A DNA stretch of 9,242 nucleotides from RPQJ01 sp963714645 (GTDB taxonomy: Bacteria > Pseudomonadota > Gammaproteobacteria > Steroidobacterales > Steroidobacteraceae): NCBI GenBank assembly GCA_963714645.1, contig CAVQQX010000160.1:1-9242 (forward strand). Reading direction: 5' to 3'. Each line of letters begins with the position of its first letter. The first letter of the stretch is position 1. Shown piece after piece: positions 1 through 7,187 of the stretch. The translations under genes were made by a program, and so were the position numbers. The notes beneath the pieces are model-generated. The model saw only the letters and a program-made list of their open reading frames with translations. It was not told the origin of the DNA and searched no databases.

Positions 1-438
1 TTGATGGTGCCGAGGCCGGCGGCGGCGCCAGAATGCTTCGCCGGCCGGGAGGGGGAGTTCGAAGCAGGCGCACTTGAGAGGCGCTCGACGAGGATCGAGA
101 GGTTGTCGGGATTCACGAGGCCGTGCTCCGGCGAGCGCCCGAAGAAGTACTCGGGGTGCGCCGAGAGAAACTGGTCGATCGGCTCGCTCCGGGCCACGAA
201 CGCCGCCACCGAGAGGCCGCTGTGGCGCCCCGCGCGCCCGGCCTGCTGCCGAGAGGCTCTGCGACCCGCTTCCCTTCGGGTAGCCGGCGATCACGGCCGC
301 GTCGAGCGCGCCGATGCTCGATCCCGAGCTTCAGGGCGTCTCGTCGAGACCACCCCCTGGATGTTGCCGGCCCGCAGCTCGCGCTCGATCTCCCTCCGCG
401 TGTTCGGCAGCAGCCCGCCGCGGTACGCGCGGATGCGC
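1..438 (-). pseudogene. Frame-disrupted internal fragment of a MrfA/YprA-type DEAD/DEAH-box helicase (DUF1998-associated family)
   Basis: Read on the minus strand from base 437, successive frames give parts of helicase domain 2 in the right order. Bases 437-342 encode RIRAYRGGLLPNTRREIERE and on to GVVST. Bases 341-277 encode NALKLGIDIGALDAAVIAGYP once one extra base is removed near 340 and another near 317 (SF2 motif V). Bases 248-78 hold QQAGRAGR (motif VI), then DQFLSAHPEYFFGRSPEHGL and VNPDNLSILV. Bases 78-31 give LKCACFELPLPAGEAF, and 29-3 finish GAAAGLGTI. This series is characteristic of the MrfA/YprA/Hrq1 helicases; the Bacillus member acts in mitomycin-lesion repair. The N-terminal ATPase lobe is absent, and the DUF1998 zinc-binding end would lie beyond the window. 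There are at least five frame breaks in about 430 bases, so no product can be made as written. It may be a pseudogene or unpolished contig-end sequence. Family identification is fairly sure; the exact subfamily is not. Confidence 0.75.
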
Positions 439-2469
439 GGACAGCCCGATGATGGTCGCGAACGCGTAGTGGTACAGGTATCCCGACTGCAGGCCGCGCG
501 CGACCTGCGCGATCCACCCGACCAGCCGCGCGGACCCGTTGACCGCCGCACCGTCGATCACGGCGACGTCGCCGACCTTCCACAGCGCCTGCCCCAGCAT
601 GCGGCTGCCCGCGGCCAGCACTCGCTCGTTGAACCAGTCGAAGTAGTACTTGTTGACGAGCAGCGTGTAGAGGCCACCGGCCCGCTGGCGCAGCACTCCG
701 GCGAGTTCGGGTCGTTTCAGGTACAGGAACCAGGCGAGGACTACGCCCGCCGCCGCGAGGTACACGGCAGGCCCGAGGAAGCCGTGCTCGACGAAGCGTG
801 CGGGGCCGTGGAATTCCCCGCCCAGGCGCGCGAGCACGTCGTGCGGGCCGGTCACGCGAATGGCGTCGCCGAACCAGCCGCCGAACAGCAGCGGCCCGAT
901 CGTGAGCCAGCCGATCGCCACCGACGGGATGGCCAGCAGCACGAGCGGCAGGGTGACGACCCACGGGCTTTCCCGCGGCGGCCCGCCGTGTCCGTGGTGT
1001 CCCGCCGCGGGATCGTGAGCCTCTTGCCCATCGTCGGGCGCGTCGTCGCCGTGCGCGTGGGCGGCGTGACCGGCATCGATCGCGTCGTGACCAGCGGCGG
1101 CGTGGATCGGGAACCGTTCGCGCCCGTGGAAGGTCATGAACACCAGCCGGAACGAGTAGAACGCCGTGACGAACACGCCCGCGACGACACAGAAGTACGC
1201 ATAGGCGGCGCCCGGCAGCCGCGACTCGTGCACGGCCTCGATCAATGCGTCCTTCGAGAAGAATCCCGAGAACCCGGGAAAGCCGATCAACGCCAGCGAA
1301 CCGAGCAGCGCCGTCCAGTAGGTTACGGGCATGTACTTGCGCAGCCCGCCCATCTTGGTCATGTCCTGCTCGTGGTGCATCGCGATGATCACGGAGCCCG
1401 CGGCGAGGAACAGCAGTGCCTTGAAGAACGCGTGCGTCATCAGGTGGAAGATCGCGCCCGCGTAGGCCGACACGCCGAGCGCCACCGTCATGTAGCCGAG
1501 CTGCGACAGCGTCGAGTACGCGACGACCCGCTTGATGTCGTTGTTGACGATGCCGAGGAAACCCATGAAGAGCGCCGTGGTCGCCCCGATCGCCAGCACG
1601 AAGCCGAGCGCCGTCTCCGACAGCTCGAACAGCGGGGACATGCGCGCGACCATGAAGATGCCCGCGGTGACCATCGTCGCGGCATGGATCAGCGCCGAGA
1701 TCGGCGTCGGGCCTTCCATGGAATCCGGCAGCCAGACGTGCAGCGGCACCTGCGCGGACTTGCCCATCGCGCCGATGAAGAGGCAGATGCAGATGACGGT
1801 CGCCGCCTGCCAGGCCCGTCCCGGCAGCAGCTCGAACGTGCTGCCGGCGATCCTGTCGGCCTGCGCGAAGACCTCGCCGTAGTGCAGTGACCCCGTCACG
1901 TAGACGATGCCCGCGATCCCGAGCAGGAAGCCGAAATCGCCCACGCGGTTGACCAGGAAGGCCTTCAGGTTCGCGAATATCGCCGACGGCCGCGTGTACC
2001 AGAACCCGATCAGCAGGTAGGACACGAGACCGACCGCCTCCCAGCCGAAGAACAGCTGCACGAAGTTGTTCGACATCACGAGCATCAGCATCGCGAAGGT
2101 GAACAGCGAGATGTAGCTGAAGAACCGCGTGTACCCGGGGTCGTCGCGCATGTAGCCGATCGTGTACACGTGCACCATCAGCGACACGAACGTCACGACG
2201 CACATCATCAGCGCCGAGAGCCGGTCCACGAGGAAGCCGACTTCCATGCGGATGCCGTCGCTCACGAGCCAGGTGTAGACGGGACCGTCGAATGCGGCCG
2301 CCCCGTGCAGCGATTCCCAGAGCACCTTGAACGAGAGCCCGCAGGCGAGCGCGACGCCGGCGATGGTCAGACGGTGCGCGCCCCTCCGGCCGACCCAGCG
2401 ACCGAACAGGCCCGTCACGATCGAGGCCAGGAGCGGCGCGAGCACGATGACGAGCAGCGTCGATTCCAC
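331..2469 (-). CDS. nuoL: NADH-quinone oxidoreductase subunit L (proton-pumping antiporter-like subunit), 3' end replaced
   Basis: NuoL is the distal antiporter-like subunit of the complex I membrane arm and takes part in proton translocation. The open frame is 712 residues, but only about the first 677 look like NuoL. Expected functional residues are visible: Glu144 in FGWEAVGLVSY, Lys237 in GAMGKSAQVPLHVWLPDSMEG, His262 in IHAATMVTAG, His342 and His346 in FHLMTHAFFKAL, and Lys406-Asp407 in GFFSKDAL. Many hydrophobic segments span the protein. A histidine-rich loop occupies residues 461-494. The conserved tail (LYTLLVNKYYFDWFNE, then SGYLYHYAFATIIGLS) is in frame to base ~439. The remaining 35 residues are an out-of-frame reading of an unrelated helicase gene, so the native terminus, probably 10-20 residues, is missing. 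The GTG start at 2469 is supported by GAGGGG 7 bases upstream and lies 3 bases after nuoK. nuoM, the usual next gene, does not follow. Confidence 0.95.
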   Translation of the reverse strand: MESTLLVIVLAPLLASIVTGLFGRWVGRRGAHRLTIAGVALACGLSFKVLWESLHGAAAFDGPVYTWLVSDGIRMEVGFLVDRLSALMMCVVTFVSLMVHVYTIGYMRDDPGYTRFFSYISLFTFAMLMLVMSNNFVQLFFGWEAVGLVSYLLIGFWYTRPSAIFANLKAFLVNRVGDFGFLLGIAGIVYVTGSLHYGEVFAQADRIAGSTFELLPGRAWQAATVICICLFIGAMGKSAQVPLHVWLPDSMEGPTPISALIHAATMVTAGIFMVARMSPLFELSETALGFVLAIGATTALFMGFLGIVNNDIKRVVAYSTLSQLGYMTVALGVSAYAGAIFHLMTHAFFKALLFLAAGSVIIAMHHEQDMTKMGGLRKYMPVTYWTALLGSLALIGFPGFSGFFSKDALIEAVHESRLPGAAYAYFCVVAGVFVTAFYSFRLVFMTFHGRERFPIHAAAGHDAIDAGHAAHAHGDDAPDDGQEAHDPAAGHHGHGGPPRESPWVVTLPLVLLAIPSVAIGWLTIGPLLFGGWFGDAIRVTGPHDVLARLGGEFHGPARFVEHGFLGPAVYLAAAGVVLAWFLYLKRPELAGVLRQRAGGLYTLLVNKYYFDWFNERVLAAGSRMLGQALWKVGDVAVIDGAAVNGSARLVGWIAQVARGLQSGYLYHYAFATIIGLSAHPRVPRRAAAEHAEGDRARAAGRQHPGGGLDETP
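427..442 (-). other. Junction between nuoL and the helicase fragment
   Basis: Minus-strand reading matches NuoL down to about base 439 (residue Ser677) and matches the helicase family from base 437, in a different frame. The break therefore falls within a few bases of 438. The site holds a 6-base direct repeat, CCGCGC, at 440-435 and again at 432-427, separated by two bases. Such short GC-rich homology could serve either illegitimate recombination or a false assembly overlap. Neither gene boundary lies here: nuoL lacks its last residues and the helicase lacks its whole first half. Confidence 0.7.
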
Positions 2470-2472
2470 GGC

Positions 2473-2778
2473 TCAGCCCCTCATCGCGTCGAGGTCCTCG
2501 ACGTCGATCGTGCGCCGTTCGCGGAACAGCACCACCAGAATCGCGAGGCCGATCGCCGATTCCGCGGCGGCGACCGTGAGGATGAAGAACACGAACACCT
2601 GCCCGGCCAGATCGCCCAGGTAATGGGAGAACGCGATGAAGTTGAAGTTGACCGCGAGCAGCATCAGCTCGATGCACATGAGCAGCAGCAGGACGTTCTT
2701 GCGGTTGATGAAGATGCCCGCGACGCTCAGGCTGAACAGGATGCCGGAGAGCAGCAGCACGTGCGGCAGCGGAATCAC
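2473..2778 (-). CDS. nuoK: NADH-quinone oxidoreductase subunit K
   Basis: NuoK is a small membrane-arm subunit of complex I, homologous to MrpC and mitochondrial ND4L, and forms part of the proton path next to NuoJ and NuoN. The frame from the GTG at 2778 gives 101 residues, close to the usual length of about 100. Three transmembrane helices are evident. The two membrane glutamates important in the family are Glu37 (in CIELMLLAVNFNF) and Glu73 (in VAAAESAIGLAI), corresponding to Glu36 and Glu72 of E. coli. I chose the GTG start because it overlaps the nuoJ stop by 4 bases (GTGA), has a perfect GGAGG 7 bases upstream, and yields the family N-terminus IPLPHVLLLSGILF. A longer frame upstream is only a shadow of nuoJ. 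nuoL follows after 3 bases, so coupled translation is likely. Confidence 0.96.
   Translation of the reverse strand: MIPLPHVLLLSGILFSLSVAGIFINRKNVLLLLMCIELMLLAVNFNFIAFSHYLGDLAGQVFVFFILTVAAAESAIGLAILVVLFRERRTIDVEDLDAMRG
2477..2482 (-). promoter_or_regulatory. Ribosome-binding site of nuoL
   Basis: The minus strand reads GAGGGG, 7 bases before the GTG at 2469, within the last codons of nuoK. It supports the GTG start of nuoL. Confidence 0.65.
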
Positions 2779-3407
2779 GGCTTCGCCTCCGCATCCGTCC
2801 CGGCCGCTTCCGGCGTGACCGCATCCATCCTGACGATGCGCACGCGGTCCTTCGCGCGGACCGCCACCTGCCGGTTGATGTCCTGGACTTTCTGCCCCGG
2901 GCGGTCTCGCATGGTGAGGGTGATGGCAGCCACGATCGCCACGAGCAGGATCACGGCGGCGATCTCGAACGGATACAGGTACTGGGTGTAGAGCAGCTCG
3001 CCGAGCGCGTGGGTGTTCGAGTAGCCTTCCGGCTTGGCCGCCGGCGCCGGGAAGTCCGCGAGCCCGAGCTGGCGCACGTAGACGACCAGCCCGATCTGCG
3101 CGACGACGATCAGCGCGATCAGCGCGCCGAGCGGCGCGTAGCGGGTGAAGCCCTGCCGCAGCTTCGCGACGTCGACGTCCATCATCATGACGACGAACAG
3201 CCAGAGCACCATGACGGCGCCCACGTACACGACGATCAGCGTCACTGCCAGGAACTCTGCCTCGAGCAGCAGCCAGATCACCGCGCTGTTCAAGAACGCC
3301 GCCACCAGCAACAGCGCGCAATGCACCGGGTTGCGCGCGGTGATCACGCCGACCGCCATGAGGACGAGCACGGCGCCGAACACGTAGAACAGGAGGTTGA
3401 CGATCAT
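2775..3407 (-). CDS. nuoJ: NADH-quinone oxidoreductase subunit J
   Basis: NuoJ (ND6 homologue) is a membrane-arm subunit of complex I that links the quinone-reduction site to the antiporter-like subunits. The product is 210 residues with about five hydrophobic helices, at roughly residues 3-23, 29-48, 52-76, 92-112 and 147-166. The family core is present: NPVHCALLLVAAFLNSAVIW, then EFLAVTLIVVYVGAVMVLWL, the segment around the flexible third helix. YPFEIAAVILLVAIVAAITLT forms the last helix. The C-terminal 44 residues are charged and poorly conserved, making the protein somewhat longer than the E. coli one (184 residues) but normal for many proteobacteria. The ATG at 3407 lies 18 bases after the nuoI stop and has only a moderate ribosome-binding match (AGGCGAG). 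The stop overlaps the nuoK start. Confidence 0.96.
   Translation of the reverse strand: MIVNLLFYVFGAVLVLMAVGVITARNPVHCALLLVAAFLNSAVIWLLLEAEFLAVTLIVVYVGAVMVLWLFVVMMMDVDVAKLRQGFTRYAPLGALIALIVVAQIGLVVYVRQLGLADFPAPAAKPEGYSNTHALGELLYTQYLYPFEIAAVILLVAIVAAITLTMRDRPGQKVQDINRQVAVRAKDRVRIVRMDAVTPEAAGTDAEAKP
2786..2790 (-). promoter_or_regulatory. Ribosome-binding site of nuoK
   Basis: The minus strand reads GGAGG, 7 bases before the GTG at 2778, within the last codons of nuoJ. It fixes the nuoK start, which gives the family length of 101 residues. Confidence 0.75.
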
Positions 3408-3425
3408 GGGTGCTCGCCTGGCCGC

Positions 3426-3905
3426 TCAGCGGTAACGCGCGTCGGCGGCCTTGTCCGCCGCGATCATGGCCTCGTAGCGCTCGCCCATCGCCAGCAGCTT
3501 GTCCTTGGTCATGATGTTCTCGCCGCGGTTCTCCATGTGGTATTCGTGGATCCGCGTCTCGACGATCGCGTCGACCGGGCACGCCTCCTCGCAGAAGCCG
3601 CAGTAGATGCACTTGAACAGGTCGATGTCGTAACGGGTCGTCCGCCGCGTGCCGTCCGCGCTCACGTCCGATTCGATGGTGATCGCGAGCGCGGGGCAGA
3701 CCGCCTCGCAGAGCTTGCAGGCGATGCAGCGCTCCTGGCCGTTCGGGTACCGGCGCAGCGCGTGGATGCCGCGATAGCGCGGCGACTGGGGCGTCTTCTC
3801 CTCCGGGTAGTGGACCGTGAACTTCGGCGCGAAGAACGCGCGCAGCGTCACCCGCAGGCCCTGCAGCAGTTCCCAGAGGAAGAATGTCTTGACGAAGCTG
3901 CGCAC
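3426..3905 (-). CDS. nuoI: NADH-quinone oxidoreductase subunit I (two [4Fe-4S] ferredoxin-type)
   Basis: NuoI carries clusters N6a and N6b and passes electrons from NuoG to NuoB near the quinone site. The 159-residue product has two full ferredoxin motifs: CIACKLCEAVC (Cys60, 63, 66, 70) and CIYCGFCEEAC (Cys99, 102, 105, 109), each followed by proline. Conserved stretches include PEEKTPQSPRYRGIHALRRY before the first motif, GTRRTTRYDIDLFKC between the motifs, and VETRIHEYHMENRGENI after the second. An amphipathic N-terminus of about 28 residues (FFLWELLQGLRVTLRAFF) fits membrane-surface attachment. The GTG start at 3905 is preferred because GAGGT lies 9 bases upstream, overlapping the end of nuoH, and because the length matches homologues. 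It is 12 bases downstream of nuoH and 18 bases upstream of nuoJ. Confidence 0.97.
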   Translation of the reverse strand: MRSFVKTFFLWELLQGLRVTLRAFFAPKFTVHYPEEKTPQSPRYRGIHALRRYPNGQERCIACKLCEAVCPALAITIESDVSADGTRRTTRYDIDLFKCIYCGFCEEACPVDAIVETRIHEYHMENRGENIMTKDKLLAMGERYEAMIAADKAADARYR

Positions 3906-3914
3906 GTTCCCGCT

Positions 3915-3919
3915 ACCTC
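3915..3919 (-). promoter_or_regulatory. Ribosome-binding site of nuoI
   Basis: The minus strand reads GAGGT, 9 bases before the GTG at 3905. Its GA comes from the nuoH stop codon TGA, so nuoI initiation is placed directly at the end of nuoH translation. Confidence 0.6.
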
Positions 3920-4976
3920 ACGCGGCCCAGGGCCCGATTTTCCAGATCCACAGCGCCGCCTCCACGCACAGCCAGACCAGCGTGACCGGAATGAACACCT
4001 TCCAGCCGAGACGCATGATCTGGTCGTAGCGGTAGCGCGGGAACGTGGCACGGAACCAGAGAAAGCAGAACAGGAAGAAGCACGTCTTGAGCGCGAACCA
4101 GTGGAGGCCCGGGGCGGCGAGCCAACCGATCCCGCCGACGACCGGATAACCTTCGAACGGCGACAGCCAGCCGCCGAGGAAGAACGTCGCCGCGAGCGCC
4201 GAGATCAGGATCATGTTGGCGTACTCGGCCAGGAAGAACAGCGCGAACGCGATGCCGGAGTACTCGACGTGGAAGCCGGCGACGATCTCCGACTCGCCCT
4301 CCGCGACGTCGAACGGCGCGCGATTGGTCTCGGCGACGCCCGAGATGAAATAGACGACCAGCAGCGGCAACAGCCACGACCAGTACCAGCTGAGCGGACC
4401 GCCCGACTGCGCGGCGACGATCTTGCCGAAGTTGAGCGAGCCGGAGGCCATCACGACGCCGACCAGCGCGAAGCCCATGGCGATCTCGTACGCCACGATC
4501 TGTGCCGCCGAGCGCATCGCGCCGAGGAACGCGTACTTGGAGTTCGTGGACCATCCGGCCAGGATGATGCCGTATGCGCCGAATCCCGCGAGCGCGAGGA
4601 TATAGAGGACGCCCGCATCGACGTCGGCCACCGAAAAACCCGGCCAGAGCGACATCACCGCCCACGCGGCGAACGCGGGCGTCAGCGTGAGCAGCGGCGC
4701 CACGACGAACAGGAAGCGACTCGAGCGCGCCGGGACGACCACTTCCTTGAGCAGCAATTTGATCACGTCGGCGAACGGCTGCAGCAGGCCGAACGGCCCG
4801 ACGCGGTTCGGCCCGATGCGGACCTGCATGTAGCCGATCACCTTGCGCTCGGCGAGCGTCAGGTACGCGACGCTCAGGATCAGCGTGATCGTGATCGCGA
4901 GTATCTGGGCCACCGTCACGACGGTGTCCCGGAACCACTCGGGTTGCGCGGCCCACAGCGAAAAGAGCGCCTCCAT
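3918..4976 (-). CDS. nuoH: NADH-quinone oxidoreductase subunit H
   Basis: NuoH (ND1 homologue) anchors the peripheral arm in the membrane and forms much of the ubiquinone-entry chamber and the charged E-channel. The product is 352 residues with about eight or nine hydrophobic helices. Hallmark motifs are LAERKVIGYMQVRIGPNRVG (residues 41-60), GWSTNSKYAFLGAMRSAAQI (141-160, continuing VAYE), and AETNRAPFDVAEGESEIVAG (215-234), the acidic loop characteristic of the family. FRATFPRYRYDQIMRLGWK lies near the end. The ATG at 4976 shares its A with the nuoG stop (TGATG), suggesting translational coupling; no clear ribosome-binding site precedes it. A much longer open frame reading upstream into nuoG is out of frame with that gene and is not real coding. 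Confidence 0.97.
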   Translation of the reverse strand: MEALFSLWAAQPEWFRDTVVTVAQILAITITLILSVAYLTLAERKVIGYMQVRIGPNRVGPFGLLQPFADVIKLLLKEVVVPARSSRFLFVVAPLLTLTPAFAAWAVMSLWPGFSVADVDAGVLYILALAGFGAYGIILAGWSTNSKYAFLGAMRSAAQIVAYEIAMGFALVGVVMASGSLNFGKIVAAQSGGPLSWYWSWLLPLLVVYFISGVAETNRAPFDVAEGESEIVAGFHVEYSGIAFALFFLAEYANMILISALAATFFLGGWLSPFEGYPVVGGIGWLAAPGLHWFALKTCFFLFCFLWFRATFPRYRYDQIMRLGWKVFIPVTLVWLCVEAALWIWKIGPWAA

Positions 4977-7171
4977 CAGGGCTGCCCGCCGGCCAGGGGG
5001 ACGGCCGCGAGCCCGTCGGCCGTCGCCTGCAGCGGTGCCGAACGCCGCACGATCGCATCGATGCGGTAGATGCCGACGTCGCGGGTGACATCCATCGCCG
5101 CAAGAGGCCCCGGGGCGAACGCACCGGGCCTCGCCGCCTCGCCCTGGGCGGTCGCGATTTCGTGGCGCAGTTCCTCGCGCACGTCCTCGGAGCTCGCGTG
5201 CTCGAACCCCTGCAGGCCGAGCAGGTTGCCGAGCACGCGCAGGATCTTCCACCCCGGCCGCGCCTCGCCCGCCGGGCGGGCCACGCCCGCGACGCTCTGC
5301 CAGCGGCCCTCGACGTTGACCCAGGTGCCCGACGTCTCCGCGAACACGGCACACGGCAGGATCACCGTCGCGATCGACCGGATTTCCTCGCCGGCGTACG
5401 GCGTGATCGCAACGACACATTCGGCGCCGCGCAGGGACGCATCCGTCGCCGTCGCAGGCGCCAGGTCGGCGATCTCGATGCCACCGACGAGCACGTAGGC
5501 CTTGAGTCGCGCGGCGAGCATGTCGGTTGCTGCCAATCCGGGCTGCGCCAGCACGCGTCCGCCCGGCCCCCGGTGGGGCAGTACGCCGGCGAGCGCGGCG
5601 CCGACGCCGTTGCCGCCCTCGGGCAGGTAGCCGAGGTGCGCCCCGGTGACGCTCGCCAGCGCCTGCGCGAGCGCTCGGATTTCCGAATAAGCCGCGTGGC
5701 GCATCGCGAGCGCGCCCAGCAGGATGAGCTTGCGCTCGCCGCTCCCGAGGGCGCCCGCAACTGCTTCGTGCTGCGTGGACGGAGTGATGCCGTCCAGGGA
5801 CGCCAGCACGTTGTGCGGCGCCGCCGTGCCCTGCGCCCGCGTCGCCGCGACGAGCACCGCGGCCAGGTGCTGCGCCATGCCGAGCCCGTTGCTGGTGAGC
5901 TGGGCGACGGTCGGGAAACGCAGGTCGAGCGGCTGGGGATTGACCAGCGCAACCTTGGCGCCGCGGCGCACGGCCGCCTGCCGCAGGCGGTGCGCGAGCA
6001 GCGGGACTTCCTTGCGGATGCTGGAGCCGACGACCAGCACGCCGGACGCCTGTTCCAGCTCGGCGATCGTGCAACCGAGCGTCGGCGACAACGGGTCGTT
6101 CGCCTGGTCGCGGAAGTCGACCCGTCGCAGCCGGTGGTCGACATTGTTGGTGCCGAGCCCACGCGCGAGCTTGGCGGTGAGCGCGAGCTCCTCGAGCGTG
6201 GCCATCGGCGAGGCGAGCACGCCCACTTGGCCGGCACCCGCGGAACCCACGACCTGTTGCAGCCCACGCGCCGCCGCCTCGAGCGCAGTCTCCCAGTCGA
6301 CCTCGCGCCAGGCGCCCGCTTCCTTGAGCAATGGCTTGCCGAGGCGATCGGCCGAGTAGATGCCCTCGTAGCTGAACCGGTCGCGATCGGCGATCCATGC
6401 CTCGTTGATCTCGTCGTTCGCGCGCGGCACGATCCGCATCACGCGACCGCGCAGCACGTGCGCATAGAGATTGGTGCCGACGCAGTCGTGGGGCGAGACG
6501 AGCGGGGCCTGGGTCATCTCCCAGGCGCGCGCGCGATAGCGGTACGGCTTGTTGTTGAGCGCGCCGACAGGGCACAGGTCGATGATGTTCGCCGACAGCT
6601 CGTGCTCGATGTTCTGCTCGATGTAGGTCGAGATCATCGTCTGCTCGCCGCGGCCGATCGTGCCGAGCGTGGGCGTGCCGGCGATCTCCTGGCCGAAGCG
6701 CACGCAACGCGTGCAGTGGATGCAGCGCGTCATGTCGGTCGAAACCAGAGGCCCGAGGTTCTCGTCCTTGAAGACGCGCTTGCGCTCGGTGTACCGCGAG
6801 ATGTCGCGCCCGAAGCCCATCGCGAGGTCCTGCAGCTCGCACTCGCCGCCCTGGTCGCAGATCGGGCAGTCGAGCGGATGGTTGATCAGCAGGAACTCCA
6901 TCGTCGCCTTCTGTGCCGAGATCGCCCGGGGCGACTTCGTGAAGACCTTCATGCCCTCGGCGACCGGCGTCGCGCAGGCGGGCATCGGCTTCGGCGCCTT
7001 CTCGACCTCGACCAGGCACATGCGGCAGTTCGCCGCGATGCTCAGCTTGTCGTGGTAGCAGAAGCGCGGCACGTAGACGCCGTTCGCGTCCGTCACCTGG
7101 ATGATCATGGCGTTCTTGCGCGCCTTCATCGCCACGCCGTCGACTTCGATGTTGACCAGCTCTTCGCTCAT
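4976..7171 (-). CDS. nuoG: NADH-quinone oxidoreductase subunit G (iron-sulfur protein)
   Basis: NuoG is the largest peripheral-arm subunit and relays electrons from NuoF/NuoE to NuoI. The product is 731 residues. Cluster ligands are all visible: Cys38, 49, 52, 66 for the [2Fe-2S] N1b in a ferredoxin-like domain; His98, Cys102, 105, 111 for N5; Cys150, 153, 156 and Cys200 (in IIDLCPVGAL) for N4. From about residue 217 a molybdopterin-oxidoreductase-like domain follows, which in this family is structural and binds no molybdenum. The extra N7 cluster of E. coli and Thermus is absent: only one cysteine (Cys230) lies where a CxxCxxxC motif would be. It is shorter than E. coli NuoG (about 908 residues), within the range of proteobacterial forms lacking the C-terminal extension. 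The ATG lies 16 bases after nuoF with no clear ribosome-binding site, but the N-terminus SEELVNIEVDG fits homologues. Confidence 0.96.
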   Translation of the reverse strand: MSEELVNIEVDGVAMKARKNAMIIQVTDANGVYVPRFCYHDKLSIAANCRMCLVEVEKAPKPMPACATPVAEGMKVFTKSPRAISAQKATMEFLLINHPLDCPICDQGGECELQDLAMGFGRDISRYTERKRVFKDENLGPLVSTDMTRCIHCTRCVRFGQEIAGTPTLGTIGRGEQTMISTYIEQNIEHELSANIIDLCPVGALNNKPYRYRARAWEMTQAPLVSPHDCVGTNLYAHVLRGRVMRIVPRANDEINEAWIADRDRFSYEGIYSADRLGKPLLKEAGAWREVDWETALEAAARGLQQVVGSAGAGQVGVLASPMATLEELALTAKLARGLGTNNVDHRLRRVDFRDQANDPLSPTLGCTIAELEQASGVLVVGSSIRKEVPLLAHRLRQAAVRRGAKVALVNPQPLDLRFPTVAQLTSNGLGMAQHLAAVLVAATRAQGTAAPHNVLASLDGITPSTQHEAVAGALGSGERKLILLGALAMRHAAYSEIRALAQALASVTGAHLGYLPEGGNGVGAALAGVLPHRGPGGRVLAQPGLAATDMLAARLKAYVLVGGIEIADLAPATATDASLRGAECVVAITPYAGEEIRSIATVILPCAVFAETSGTWVNVEGRWQSVAGVARPAGEARPGWKILRVLGNLLGLQGFEHASSEDVREELRHEIATAQGEAARPGAFAPGPLAAMDVTRDVGIYRIDAIVRRSAPLQATADGLAAVPLAGGQP

Positions 7172-7187
7172 GGTCTGCGCGTACCGC

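Noticed and set aside
255..290. Inverted-repeat-like run around the CCCTTCGGG stretch as a possible terminator
   Set aside because: It lies inside helicase coding sequence in the noisiest part of the fragment, has no following T-run on either strand, and no convincing long stem.
331..438. The last 35 residues of the NuoL open frame as a genuine novel C-terminal extension
   Set aside because: The same bases in another frame give conserved helicase sequence, so the tail is an out-of-frame reading after the junction.
1..1890. Long plus-strand open frame antisense to nuoL (629 residues)
   Set aside because: It is rich in Arg, Glu, Asp, His and Gln, with no recognisable domain, and mirrors the nuoL codons. 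High GC commonly leaves the antisense frame free of stops.
113..2824. 903-residue minus-strand frame overlapping nuoL, nuoK and the helicase fragment
   Set aside because: It is an Arg/Ala-rich off-frame reading of nuoL. Only the short piece DALKLGIE near 340-317 is meaningful, as part of the frame-broken helicase.
3009..5069. Long plus-strand open frame antisense to nuoJ, nuoI and nuoH (686 residues)
   Set aside because: It crosses three well-supported genes on the other strand, and its composition is that of a GC-rich shadow frame with no motif.
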